Source: JAOUJD01 sp963726405
Lineage (GTDB): Bacteria > Pseudomonadota > Gammaproteobacteria > Burkholderiales > Burkholderiaceae_F
Direction of reading: 5' to 3'
Assembly (NCBI GenBank): GCA_963726405.1
Contig: CAVSCF010000001.1
Span: 1-64,000, forward strand
DNA length: 64,000 bases
Every line of letters starts with the position of its first letter. The stretch's first letter is position 1. The notes beneath the pieces are model-generated. The model did no database searches and was not told where the DNA came from. It was given only the letters and a program-made list of their open reading frames with translations. Positions 31,874 to 41,024 of this stretch are shown here, piece by piece. A program made the translations under genes and the position numbers.

Positions 31874-34741
31874 TCAGGCGGCCGGCAAGCGGCCGAGCTG
31901 CTCCCGGACTTTCGCCAGCGTTGCGCCGAAGCCGGCGAGCCGCTCCTTCTCCTGCGCCACGACGGCCGCCGGTGCGCGCTCGACGAAGCTCGCGTTGCCG
32001 AGCTTGCTTTCGGCCTTGCGAATCTCGTTCTCGAGCCGCTCGATCTCCTTGCCCAGGCGGTCGCGCTCGGCGGCCACGTCCACCTCGATCTTCAGCAGCA
32101 GCCGCAGGTCGTCGACGACCTTGATCGGTGCGGCCGTGCCGTCGGAGGCGGCGTTGATGTCGGCAACGACTTCCACCGCGGACAGGCGCGCGAGCGCCTG
32201 CATGTACGGTGCATAGACCGCCAGCGCGCGCGCGTCGCCCGAAGCCACGAGCGGGACCTTCTGCGCCGGCGACAGGTTCATTTCGCTGCGCAGGTTGCGC
32301 AGCGCGTCGATCGCGCGCTTCATCAGCGCGACCTCGGCGTCGGCCGCGGCGTCGATCTTCGACGGTTCGGCGCGCGGGAAAGGCTGCAGCATGATCGACG
32401 TCTGCTCGTCCAGCCTGCGTTTGCCGGCAAGGACGGATACCTTCTGCCAGAGCTCTTCCGTGATGAACGGGATGATGGGGTGGGCCAGCCGCAGGAGCAC
32501 TTCGAGAACGCGCACCAGGGTGCGGCGGGTGCCACGCTGCGCCGCCTCGTTGCCCGCCGCCGTCGCTTCGGCGAGCTGCACCTTCGCGAGTTCCACATAC
32601 CAGTCGCAGTACTCGTTCCACGCGAACGTGTAGATCGCGTTGGCGACGTTGTCGAGCCTGTATTCCGCGTAACCGTGCGCGACCGCGGCCTCCACGCGCT
32701 GCAGTTCGCCGATGAACCAGCGGTCCACCACGGACAACTCCACGGGCGCGCCTGCGTCCAGACCGCAGTCGTGGCCCTCCGTGTTCATCAGCACGAAGCG
32801 TGTCGCGTTCCACAGCTTGTTGCAGAAGTTGCGGTAGCCCTCGCAGCGCTTGAGGTCGAAGTTGATGTTGCGGCCGAGCGTGGCGCCGGACGCCATCGTG
32901 AAGCGCAGCGCGTCGGCGCCGAACGGGGCGATGCCGGCCGGGAAGTGCTTGCGCACCTTGGTCGCGACCTTCGGCGCGTCCTCGGGGCGCCGCAGCCCCG
33001 TCGTGTTCTTCTTCACCAGCGCGTCGAGGTCGATGCCGTCGATGATGTCGATCGGGTCGAGCGTGTTGCCCTCGCTCTTCGACATCTTCCTGCCCTCGGC
33101 ATCGCGCACCATGCCGTGGATGTAGACGTCCCTGAACGGCACCCGGCCGGTGAAGTGCATCGTCATCATGATCATCCGGGCGACCCAGAAGAAGATGATG
33201 TCGTAGCCGGTGACGAGCACGGTCGACGGCAGATAGAGGTCGTAGGCGAGCTTGTCCTCGCCCTGCGGGTTCGGCCAGCCCAACGTCGAGAAGGGCACCA
33301 TCGCCGACGAGTACCAGGTGTCGAGCACGTCCGGGTCGCGGGTGAGCGGCCCCCGGCTGCCGGCGGCCAGCGCCTTGGCCTGCGCCTCGGCTTCGTTGTG
33401 CGCGACGAACACGTTGCCCTGGTCGTCGTACCAGGCGGGAATCTGGTGGCCCCACCAGAGCTGCCGGGAGATGCACCAGTCCTGGATGTTCTCCAGCCAC
33501 TGGTTGTAGACGGTGAGCCACTGCTCCGGGAAGATCTTCACGTCGCCACGGCCGACCGCCTCCAGCGCGACCTGGGCGATCGACTGACCGGGGTGCAGCG
33601 TGCCGGCCGGTGCCGGCTTGCTCATCGCCATGTACCACTGCTCGGACAACGTCGGCTCGACGACTTCTCCGGTGCGTTCGCAGCGCGGCACCATCATCTT
33701 GTGCGGCTTCTCGGAGACGACCAGGCCGGCTGCGCGCAGGTCCTCGAGCACGCGCTTGCGCGCGACGTACCGGTCGAGCCCGCGGTACTTGGCGGGCGCG
33801 TTGTCGTTCACCGTTGCGATGAGCGTGAAGATCGGGATCGGCGCAAGGCCGTGGCGCTTGCCGACTTCGAAGTCGTTGAAGTCGTGCGCCGGCGTGATCT
33901 TCACGCAACCCGTGCCGAATTCGCGATCGACCATGGCGTCGGCAATCACGGGGATCGTGCGGCCGGTGAGCGGCAGCACGAGCTGCGTGCCGACCAGGGC
34001 GCTGTACCGCTCGTCCTCCGGGTGCACCGCCACGGCGACGTCGCCCAGCATGGTCTCCGGTCGCGTCGTCGCCACCACCACGCCGGCGCTGCCGTCCGCG
34101 CCGGGATAGCGCAGTTCCCACAGGCGGCCGTCTTCCTCCTCGGTTTCCACCTCGAGGTCGGAGACCGCGGTCTGCAGCTTCGGATCCCAGTTGACGAGCC
34201 GCTTGCCGCGGTAGATCAGGCCCTGCTCGTACAGCCGGACGAAGGTTTCCACCACCACGTGGGACAGCTTCTCGTCCATCGTGAAGTAGGTGCGGGCCCA
34301 GTCCACCGAGTCGCCGAGCCGGCGCATCTGTTTCAGGATGGTGCCGCCGGAAAATTCCTTCCACTCCCACACCTTCGCGTTGAAGGCGTCACGGCCGATC
34401 GCCGCGCGGCTCGTTCCCTGCGCCTCGAGCTGGCGTTCGACGACGATCTGCGTGGCGATGCCCGCGTGATCGGTCCCCGGCAGCCAGAGGGTGTTGAAGC
34501 CCGCCATGCGGTGGTAGCGCGTGAGCGCATCCATGATGGTGTGGTTGAAGCCGTGGCCCATGTGCAGCAGCCCGGTGACGTTCGGCGGCGGCAACTGGAT
34601 CGAAAAGGACGGCTTCGACGGATCGGAGCCCGCGTTGAAATAGCCGCGCGATTCCCAGACCGGCGCCCAGCGCGCTTCGATGGCAGCGGGTTCAAAGCTC
34701 TTGGCGAGTTCAGGGCCGGTGGCAGGAGTCGTGGTCGTCAT
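31874..34741 (-). CDS. valS: valyl-tRNA synthetase
   Basis: This 955-residue class I synthetase charges tRNA-Val. The ATP-binding HIGH-type motif is HMGH in PNVTGLLHMGHGFNHTIMDA (residues about 54-73) and KMSKS is in GRKMSKSEGNTLDPID. The CP1 editing domain lies between them (GTDHAGIATQ, DEKVD-type region). The C-terminal coiled coil (residues about 890-955, with ERDRLGKEIERLENEIRKAE) is typical of ValRS. It is the last gene of a minus-strand run pepA-holC-hypothetical-valS, but a ~270-bp repeat element now separates it from the upstream gene. Confidence 0.97.
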   Translation of the reverse strand: MTTTTPATGPELAKSFEPAAIEARWAPVWESRGYFNAGSDPSKPSFSIQLPPPNVTGLLHMGHGFNHTIMDALTRYHRMAGFNTLWLPGTDHAGIATQIVVERQLEAQGTSRAAIGRDAFNAKVWEWKEFSGGTILKQMRRLGDSVDWARTYFTMDEKLSHVVVETFVRLYEQGLIYRGKRLVNWDPKLQTAVSDLEVETEEEDGRLWELRYPGADGSAGVVVATTRPETMLGDVAVAVHPEDERYSALVGTQLVLPLTGRTIPVIADAMVDREFGTGCVKITPAHDFNDFEVGKRHGLAPIPIFTLIATVNDNAPAKYRGLDRYVARKRVLEDLRAAGLVVSEKPHKMMVPRCERTGEVVEPTLSEQWYMAMSKPAPAGTLHPGQSIAQVALEAVGRGDVKIFPEQWLTVYNQWLENIQDWCISRQLWWGHQIPAWYDDQGNVFVAHNEAEAQAKALAAGSRGPLTRDPDVLDTWYSSAMVPFSTLGWPNPQGEDKLAYDLYLPSTVLVTGYDIIFFWVARMIMMTMHFTGRVPFRDVYIHGMVRDAEGRKMSKSEGNTLDPIDIIDGIDLDALVKKNTTGLRRPEDAPKVATKVRKHFPAGIAPFGADALRFTMASGATLGRNINFDLKRCEGYRNFCNKLWNATRFVLMNTEGHDCGLDAGAPVELSVVDRWFIGELQRVEAAVAHGYAEYRLDNVANAIYTFAWNEYCDWYVELAKVQLAEATAAGNEAAQRGTRRTLVRVLEVLLRLAHPIIPFITEELWQKVSVLAGKRRLDEQTSIMLQPFPRAEPSKIDAAADAEVALMKRAIDALRNLRSEMNLSPAQKVPLVASGDARALAVYAPYMQALARLSAVEVVADINAASDGTAAPIKVVDDLRLLLKIEVDVAAERDRLGKEIERLENEIRKAESKLGNASFVERAPAAVVAQEKERLAGFGATLAKVREQLGRLPAA

Positions 34742-34782
34742 GAAGGGGAGCGCCGGATGAGGCGTGAGGTAACCCGCAATTC

Positions 34783-35052
34783 TAGGGCCTGCTAACGCTT
34801 GGATCGCACATGCGTGACCTCCAGAACGGTCGCAATCTAGGCGCGCTGCCGCTGGCAGGGCGGCTCCCTGTCAAGGCAGCGCAACGACGAGTGCGGGCGT
34901 TCTGGAGGATCACCCTTCGGGCCGGGCCTTGGCGGGCCGCGCAGCGTTGTTGCGGCTCCTCGCCTTGCACCAGCAATGGTCTCGTCGCCGCGCCTAGCTG
35001 CGCGGCCCGCCAAGACCCGGCGCATGCGCGAGCCAAGCGTTAACAGGCCCTA
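34783..35052. mobile_element. MITE-like element with 32-bp terminal inverted repeats
   Basis: This 270-base non-coding element has inverted ends at 34783-34814 and 35021-35052 that match at 29 of 32 positions (outer end TAGGGCCTGYTAACGCTTGG). Inside are two more inverted repeats: CTCCAGAACG (34818-34827) with CGTTCTGGAG (34899-34908), and a perfect 18-bp pair CTTGGCGGGCCGCGCAGC (34928-34945) with its complement at 34997-35014. It has no coding frame of note. TA at each end could be a target duplication. It sits in the 344-base gap upstream of valS, inside an otherwise compact operon. Confidence 0.75.
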
Positions 35053-35059
35053 AGGGAAC

Positions 35060-35073
35060 GGGTCCGGAGGGAC
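35060..35073 (-). terminator. possible terminator-like hairpin before valS leader
   Basis: GGGTCCGGAGGGAC followed by CCG forms a GGGTCC/GGACCC hairpin 12 bases after the stop of the minus-strand hypothetical gene. It is identical over 14 bases to the site after fnr at 20910-20923. No good T run follows, so it may instead be a protein site or part of the repeat boundary. Confidence 0.35.
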
Positions 35074-35085
35074 CCGCGGGCCGGA

Positions 35086-35580
35086 CTACTTGCCCGAGCG
35101 CTGCCGGGCGACTTCGGTGGCCACCGCGCTCGACACGGCGTCGCGAACAGCGGCTTCGATCGACGGCCGCATCTCGCCGACAGTCGCGAGCAGCATGCGC
35201 ACGAGCGTCGGCTGCAGGCGTTCCCTGAGCTGACGATCCAGTTCGGCCGCCAGCCGCGGCTGCAGTTCGCGCACGAGCGCTTCCCGCGCCTGCTCCTCGA
35301 CCGCGTCCCAGTCCAGTTCCTGGACGGCCTCGGGCTTCGCTGGAACGCTGGTCGTCACTGCGAAGGCAGACGCGGGCGGCGCGGCAGCCTCCCGGGGTTG
35401 CGAGGCGGGCGGCGCGCTGTCCGGTTCCGGGAGCGACCCCGGCGGCAGCGAGATGTCGAGTTCGAGCGAGGGCAGGGTGAGGCGTTCGGTCAGCACCGGG
35501 ATCGTCTCGTCGTCCGGCAGGACCTTGCCGCCCGGCTGCGTGAGCCGTTCGAGGTCGGTCGTCTTCTTGCCGCTGCTCAC
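35086..35580 (-). CDS. hypothetical helical protein between holC and valS
   Basis: This 164-residue protein starts at GTG 35580 (SSGKKTTDLERLTQPGGKVL), 10 bases after the holC stop. The N-terminal half is low-complexity and proline-rich (LPPGSLPEPDSAPPASQPRE); the C-terminal half (about 95-155) is a charged amphipathic helix, AREALVRELQPRLAAELDRQ, then RMLLATVGEMRPSIEAAVRD, suggesting a coiled coil. A gene of this type is common between holC and valS in Betaproteobacteria; no function is known to me. A longer frame from 35679 would overlap holC and is rejected. Confidence 0.68.
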   Translation of the reverse strand: MSSGKKTTDLERLTQPGGKVLPDDETIPVLTERLTLPSLELDISLPPGSLPEPDSAPPASQPREAAAPPASAFAVTTSVPAKPEAVQELDWDAVEEQAREALVRELQPRLAAELDRQLRERLQPTLVRMLLATVGEMRPSIEAAVRDAVSSAVATEVARQRSGK

Positions 35581-35590
35581 GATGGACCGT

Positions 35591-36022
35591 TCACTGCGTG
35601 CCGTCGAATGTCGTGGGCTGGAAACCGCGTTCCCGGTACGTCTTGAAGCGGGAGCGGGCGCGCGCGCGCTCTGCTTCATCGCGCGAGACGACCTCGATCA
35701 CCCGCTCGTAGCGGTTGAACAGGGTCTCGAACCCGGAGGGCGCGTCGTCGTCGAGCGTCAGCAGAACGTCGCTCGGCGGCGCGGCGTCGGGATCGGGTGC
35801 GAGCAGGATCGGAGTCGAGCCGGCCAGCGGCGAACCGAGGTACACGTGCGGAAGGAAGTCGAGGGCCGAGAACGTCCAGAGCATGGCGTCGTACTGCGCC
35901 AGTCGCTCGAGGCTGCGCGCGTACACGACAAGGCGCTTGCCGGCCGCGCGCGCCTTGCGCGTGACGCGGCACGCATAGTGGACGCGGTGGTCGACGTTGA
36001 AGTGAAAGTCGATGCGCGTCAC
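35591..36022 (-). CDS. holC: DNA polymerase III subunit chi
   Basis: This 143-residue HolC links the clamp loader to single-strand-binding protein. It begins MTRIDFHFNVDHRVHYACRV and contains AAGKRLVVYARSLERLAQYD and the conserved LWTFSALDFLPHVYLGSPLA, a hallmark W-x-F region. It lies 10 bases downstream of pepA and upstream of valS, the widely conserved pepA-holC-valS arrangement. Confidence 0.93.
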   Translation of the reverse strand: MTRIDFHFNVDHRVHYACRVTRKARAAGKRLVVYARSLERLAQYDAMLWTFSALDFLPHVYLGSPLAGSTPILLAPDPDAAPPSDVLLTLDDDAPSGFETLFNRYERVIEVVSRDEAERARARSRFKTYRERGFQPTTFDGTQ

Positions 36023-36032
36023 GGCCGCGGGG

Positions 36033-37514
36033 TCAGCTCGCCCGGTTGATCAGGAACTGCGCCAGCAGCGGCACCGGGCGGCCGGTCGCGCCTTTGGCGG
36101 CGCCGCCCTTCCACGCGGTGCCCGCGATGTCGATGTGGGCCCACGTGTAGGTCTTCGTGTAGCGCGCGAGGAAGCAGGCGGCCGTCACCGCGCCTGCATT
36201 GCCCGGCGTGCCGATATTGGCCATGTCGGCGAAGTTGGACTTGAGCTGCTCCTGGTAGTCCTCGTCGAGCGGCAGGCGCCACGCCGGGTCGCCGGCCGCC
36301 TTGCTGGCGGCCAGCAGTTCGCCGGCCAGGTCGTCGTTGTTCGAGAACAGCCCGGAGTTCACGTTGCCCAGGGCCACGACGCAGGCGCCGGTGAGCGTGG
36401 CCATGTCGATCACGGCCGCCGGCTTGAAGCGCTCGGCGTAGGTGAGGGCGTCGCACAGGATCAGGCGGCCTTCGGCATCGGTGTTCAGGATTTCGATGGT
36501 CTGGCCGGACATCGAGGTCACGATGTCGCCCGGTTTGGCCGCGTTGCCTGCCGGCATGTTCTCGCACGCCGCAACCACGCCCACCACGTTGAGCTTCAGC
36601 TTGAGTTCGGCGAGTGCGCGCATCGTCCCGAGGACGCTTGCCGCACCGCACATGTCGAACTTCATCTCGTCCATCGCCGCGCCGGGCTTCAGCGAAATGC
36701 CGCCCGAGTCAAACGTGATGCCCTTGCCGACCAGAACGATGGGAGCGTGCTTCGCCGCGGCACCGCTGTACTTCAACACGATCAGGCGCGGCGGCTGCGC
36801 CGAGCCGCGGGCGACGGCGAGGAAGGAGCCCATTTTCAGCGCTTCGATCTGCTTGGCCTCGAGGACCTCGATGTCGAGCTTCCATTGCTTGGCGAGCTTG
36901 CGCGCTTCTTCGCCGAGGTAGGTCGGGGTGCAGATGTTGGGCGGCAGGTTGCCGAGGCGCTTCGTCACTTCCATGCCGTTGGCAATGGCGGTGCCGTGAC
37001 GCAGGCCCCGTTCAGCTTCGGGCTTGCGTTCGGGGACCAGCAGGGTGATGTTGTCCACGCCGCTGCCGTCCGGTTCGCGCTTGCTCTTCAGTTCGTCGCT
37101 TCGGAATGCGGTCTCGCGCGCGGTGACGGCGAGCATTCGCGCCTGCCACTCGGCCTTGCGGCCCTTCACGTGCCAGTCGCAGGCCGCGATGGCCACGTCC
37201 TTCACGGCCACGCCGAACGCCTTGACGCTCGCGCGTGCCGCATCCGTGTAGGCCTTCTCGTTGAAATCGTCCTTGCCGCCCAGTCCGACGAGGAGCACGC
37301 GCGGCGCGGCAACGCCCGGCAGGCCCCGAAGCAGCAGGGTGGTCCCGCGCTTGCCGGCCATGTCGCCGCTCTTGACGGCCGCCTTGATGGCGCCGCCGGA
37401 CGCCGCGTCGAGTCCCTTTGCCGTCGGCGTCAGTTCGCCATCCGCATGCACGCCGACCACGATTGCATCGGCCTTCACGGTCTCGGGGCGACCGACCTTT
37501 GTGTTAAATTCCAT
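36033..37514 (-). CDS. pepA: leucyl (cytosol) aminopeptidase PepA
   Basis: This 493-residue M17 di-metal aminopeptidase has the signature NTDAEGRLILCDALTYAE and the metal ligands in VGKGITFDSGGISLKPGAAM (Lys, Asp). The N-terminal macro-like domain covers about 1-160. ATG 37514 gives the standard start MEFNTKVGRPETVKADAIVV. PepA also binds DNA in E. coli (XerC/D and carAB); whether it does so here is unknown. It is the first gene of the minus-strand run and is divergent from lptF across a 195-base gap. Confidence 0.96.
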   Translation of the reverse strand: MEFNTKVGRPETVKADAIVVGVHADGELTPTAKGLDAASGGAIKAAVKSGDMAGKRGTTLLLRGLPGVAAPRVLLVGLGGKDDFNEKAYTDAARASVKAFGVAVKDVAIAACDWHVKGRKAEWQARMLAVTARETAFRSDELKSKREPDGSGVDNITLLVPERKPEAERGLRHGTAIANGMEVTKRLGNLPPNICTPTYLGEEARKLAKQWKLDIEVLEAKQIEALKMGSFLAVARGSAQPPRLIVLKYSGAAAKHAPIVLVGKGITFDSGGISLKPGAAMDEMKFDMCGAASVLGTMRALAELKLKLNVVGVVAACENMPAGNAAKPGDIVTSMSGQTIEILNTDAEGRLILCDALTYAERFKPAAVIDMATLTGACVVALGNVNSGLFSNNDDLAGELLAASKAAGDPAWRLPLDEDYQEQLKSNFADMANIGTPGNAGAVTAACFLARYTKTYTWAHIDIAGTAWKGGAAKGATGRPVPLLAQFLINRAS

Positions 37515-37709
37515 CGAGGATTTCCCTCTGAAAAGTCGCGCGATGTGTGCTTTCGTCCCATCGGCGAGGCGTTCGAAGAATACGCGGCATGAGGGCCACT
37601 CTCGGCTGCACTTCTTGGCGTCCCAGCACGGCCCGGCAAAGCGCCGCGAAGTATATAGCGCGGCCTGCTTTCCATTGATCCTTGCCCCCTGCACGGGGCG
37701 CGCCGGCGG

Positions 37710-38819
37710 ATGATCTTCTCGCGCGCCATCGTTGCTGAACTCACGAGCACGGCCAGCGCCGTGTTCACGGTCCTGTTCTCGATCATCTTCTCGGTCGGCC
37801 TGGTGCGCATCCTCGGGCAGGCCGCCGGGGGACGAGTCGACAACCAGGCGGTGCTGCAACTGCTCGCGCTGACCGCGCTCACCTGGCTGCCGCTTGTGCT
37901 GACCCTGACGCTGTTCATCGCGGTGCTGATGACGCTGTCGCGCGCGTACCGCGACTCCGAGATGGTGGTCTGGTTCGCCACGGGGCAGAGCCTCGTCGCG
38001 TGGATCGGCCCCGTGCTCCGCTTTGTCTGGCCGGTCGTGATCGCGATCGCGTTGCTGTCGTTCTTCGTGTCGCCGTGGTCGCAGGGGCAGATCGAGGAGA
38101 CCCGGGACCGCTTCGCGAGGCGTGACGACGTGAGCCGCGTGGCGCCGGGGCGTTTCATCGAGTCGGCGGGCTCGGACCGCGTGTTCTTCGTCGAGTCGGT
38201 GGACGTTGGCGGCGGCGAGGTGCGCAACGTCTTCGTGAGCGCGAAGACGCACGGCCGCGAGACGCTGGTGGTCGCGGAAAACGGGGTCATCGAAGTCGCG
38301 CCCAACGGCGACCGCTTCATCGTGCTGAAGCAGGGGCGCCGCTACGAGGGCAATCCCGGCCAACTCGAGTACCGTACGCTCGAGTTCGAAACCTACGCGA
38401 TCCGTCTCGAAAGCCGCCCCGACCGGCCGATCGGCGAGCGGCGCGCGAAGACACTGACGACCTTCCAGTTGCTGACGCAACCGACTCCCAACAACCTGGG
38501 CGAGGTCCTCTGGCGTGTCAGTGCGCCGGTGATGGCGTTGCTGGTGACGCTGCTGGCGATCCCGCTGTCGTATACGAACCCGCGCGTGGGGCGTTCGACC
38601 AACCTGATCATCGCGGTGCTGGCGTTCGCCATCTATATCAACCTGCTCAACACGGTGCAGGCGTACGTGCAGCAGGAGCGGCTGAGCTTCGGCATCGGCG
38701 TCTGGGTGCTGCACGCCATCGTCCTCGCGATCGTCGTCCTGATGTTTGCGCGGCGTCTGTTCGTGCACGGCTGGCCTCGGCCGAAGTTCCTTCGCCGTCG
38801 GCAGGCGACCGCGCCGTGA
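37710..38819 (+). CDS. lptF: LPS export permease LptF
   Basis: This 369-residue permease of the LptB2FG ABC transporter extracts lipopolysaccharide from the inner membrane. It opens MIFSRAIVAELTSTASAVFT (family start), has three N-terminal helices, a periplasmic beta-jellyroll (about 115-265) and three C-terminal helices, with WRVSAPVMALLVTLLAIPLS and TNPRVGRSTNLIIAVLAF at the fifth helix. Its GTGA overlap with lptG couples the pair. It is divergent from pepA, the usual neighbour in Proteobacteria. Confidence 0.95.
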   Translation: MIFSRAIVAELTSTASAVFTVLFSIIFSVGLVRILGQAAGGRVDNQAVLQLLALTALTWLPLVLTLTLFIAVLMTLSRAYRDSEMVVWFATGQSLVAWIGPVLRFVWPVVIAIALLSFFVSPWSQGQIEETRDRFARRDDVSRVAPGRFIESAGSDRVFFVESVDVGGGEVRNVFVSAKTHGRETLVVAENGVIEVAPNGDRFIVLKQGRRYEGNPGQLEYRTLEFETYAIRLESRPDRPIGERRAKTLTTFQLLTQPTPNNLGEVLWRVSAPVMALLVTLLAIPLSYTNPRVGRSTNLIIAVLAFAIYINLLNTVQAYVQQERLSFGIGVWVLHAIVLAIVVLMFARRLFVHGWPRPKFLRRRQATAP

Positions 38820-39955
38820 GGACGCTGCGGCGCTATCTCTGGATCGAGATCGTCGTGGCGACGCTCTTCGTGCTGTTCGCCCTGCTGACGCTCTTCATGT
38901 TCTTCGACATGGTCCAGCAGCTCGACGAGATCGGACGGCGCGGTTTCAAGCTGCATCACGCGTTGTCGTACGTGGCCCTGACGCTGCCGTCACGGACGTA
39001 CGAACTCATGCCGATCGCGGCGCTGATCGGGACGATCTACGCCTTGTCCAAGCTCGCGGCGAACTCCGAGTTCACCATCATGCGGGTATCGGGCATGAGC
39101 ACGGGAGCGCTGCTCAACACCCTTCTCGTGATCGGCCTGGTGATCGTCGCGGTCACTTATGCCCTTGGCGAATTCGTTTCTCCCCCGGCCGAACAGATGG
39201 CGCAGCGCGTGCGGCTGAAGGCCATGGGCTCCGAGATCAGCGTGCGGGACTTCCGTTCCGGGGTGTGGGTTCGCGACGTGCTGAAGGACCCCGACGGCGG
39301 GGTCGAAGCGTTCCGCTTCATCAACGTGCAGAAGGTATCGCCCGATGCCGGCAGCACGCGGGGCTGGCGCATCTTCGAATTCGACAGCGCCTATCGATTG
39401 CGCTCGATCACGACGGCCGAGGCCGGCAGCTATGCGCCTGACACCGGGTGGACGCTCACCAATGTGGTCGAGACACGTCTTCCGCAGCTGTCCACTGCGT
39501 CGACCGAGCAGACCGCCGCCGGCACCAAGGTGATCAGGGAGGAGACGCGGACCTGGCGGTCAGAGTTGCGGCCGGACATCTTCGGCGTGCTCATGGTGCA
39601 GCCGGAGCGCATGGCCGGCTGGGACCTCGCGCAGTACATCCACCACCTTTCCGAGAACCGCCAGCAGACCGAGCTCTACGAGATCGCGTTCTGGAGCAAG
39701 CTCTTCTATCCGTGGGCGGTACTGGTGATGATGGCGCTCGCGCTTCCCTTCGCCTACCTCCACGTCCGCGCCGGCGGACTGAGCCTGAAGATCTTCACCG
39801 GCGTGATGATCGGCGTGGCGTTCTACGGATTGAACAAGCTCTTCGCGCACCTGGGGATGCTGAACACCTGGCCGCCGATTCTGGTGGCGGCGTTGCCGAG
39901 TCTGGTTGTGTTGGCGTTGGCGATGAGTGCGCTTTACTGGATTGAGCGGCGCTGA
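38816..39955 (+). CDS. lptG: LPS export permease LptG
   Basis: This 379-residue partner of LptF uses a GTG start at 38816, inside the lptF stop. Features: RYLWIEIVVATLFVLFALLT first helix, YELMPIAALIGTIYALSKLA coupling region, ANSEFTIMRVSGMSTGALLN (the conserved loop contacting LptB), a periplasmic jellyroll, and closing helices FYGLNKLFAHLGMLNTWPPI. Together LptF, LptG and cytosolic LptB (not in this window) power LPS movement to LptC/LptA. Confidence 0.95.
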   Translation: MRTLRRYLWIEIVVATLFVLFALLTLFMFFDMVQQLDEIGRRGFKLHHALSYVALTLPSRTYELMPIAALIGTIYALSKLAANSEFTIMRVSGMSTGALLNTLLVIGLVIVAVTYALGEFVSPPAEQMAQRVRLKAMGSEISVRDFRSGVWVRDVLKDPDGGVEAFRFINVQKVSPDAGSTRGWRIFEFDSAYRLRSITTAEAGSYAPDTGWTLTNVVETRLPQLSTASTEQTAAGTKVIREETRTWRSELRPDIFGVLMVQPERMAGWDLAQYIHHLSENRQQTELYEIAFWSKLFYPWAVLVMMALALPFAYLHVRAGGLSLKIFTGVMIGVAFYGLNKLFAHLGMLNTWPPILVAALPSLVVLALAMSALYWIERR

Positions 39956-40030
39956 TTTGCGCCCGCTGCTCGTCCTGGCTTCAAAGATTCTTATCAATGC
40001 CTGCGCGCCTGCTTAAGGCGTTGCCTGCTG

Positions 40031-40999
40031 GGCGTTGCTTGTTCACTGCGTGAGGCTTGGGACGCCTGCCCGGCGGGGGCCTACTTTCTTTGTCTTGCCA
40101 AAGAAAGTAGGCAAAGAAAGTCGCGCCTGCGACGGGACTCTCTTCGTTGTTCCTTCACTGCGTGAGGCGCCTGACGCCTGCGCGGCGGGCGGTTACTTCT
40201 CTTGTCTTGCCAAGAGAAGTAACCAAGAGAAGTCGCGCCTGCGAAGGCGGTCGGCTGACGCCGACTCCGCTGTGCTGCTCAGCCTGGGGTCGCGCCGCGT
40301 AACTCGCTGCGGTCGCTGCGCGACCTCCGCTCGGACAGACGCGGCGAGTCAGTCGAGGAGGCGCGCGGTGCGCGCCGCCCCCAGTCTTCCGCTGCTCGCC
40401 GCCTTCGAAGGCAGGGACGGCGTCGCGGGGCTGGCAGAGGAAAGGAACAGGGAAAGGCATTTGCCTTTTCCCTTCTCTGGCCCTTTGCTGGCCGGCTGCC
40501 GGTGTTTATTGCCTCCGAAGGCGCCGAGCAGCGCAGGCTTGCGGTCGGCGCGCGCAGCGCGCACCTCTTCCGACTCGCCGCGGCTGTCTGAGCGGAGGTC
40601 GCGCAGCGACCGTAGCGAGTTCCGCGGCGCGACCGCAAGGCGAGCAGCACAGGGCACCCGAAGGGCGCCTTCGCAGGCGCGACTTTCTTTGCCTACTTTC
40701 TTTGGCAAGACAAAGAAAGTAGGCCCCCGCCGGGCAGGCGTCCGCAGCCTCACGCAGTGAACAAGCACCGATCGGAGTTCCGTCGCAGGCGGGCGTTTCT
40801 TTGCCTACTTTCTTTGGCAAGACAAAGAAAGTAGGCCCCCGCCGGGTAGGCGTCCGCAGCCTCACGCAGTGAACAAGCACCGATCGGAGTTCCGTCGCAG
40901 GCGCGGCGTTTCTTTGCCTACTTTCTTTGGCAATACAAAGAAAGTAGGCCCCCGCCGGGTAGGCGTCCCAAGCCTCACGCAGTGGACGAGCAACGCCCT
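40031..40999. repeat. 1-kb inverted array of ~100-bp hairpin repeats
   Basis: The 1,069-base gap between lptG and alx holds no gene but five related units: two on the plus strand (about 40041-40132 and 40152-40243) and three tandem, inverted units (about 40675-40763, 40785-40875, 40897-40989; period 112-113). Each has a hairpin with a 13-bp stem and the loop GTCTTGCC (40079-40112, 40191-40224, and inverted at 40691-40724, 40803-40836, 40916-40949, the last with GTATTGCC). The second unit differs from the first at five stem positions, all compensated. A second inverted pair (about 40269-40352 with 40570-40652) and a central GGGAAAGGCA hairpin (~40450-40473) make the whole region a large palindrome. 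Confidence 0.85.
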
Positions 41000-41024
41000 G
41001 GTAGGTGCATGCAGCCCCAGCCGC

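Noticed and set aside
40031..40999. Possible CRISPR array
   Set aside because: Units are about 100 bp, appear in both orientations, are not separated by uniform unique spacers, and no cas genes are near.
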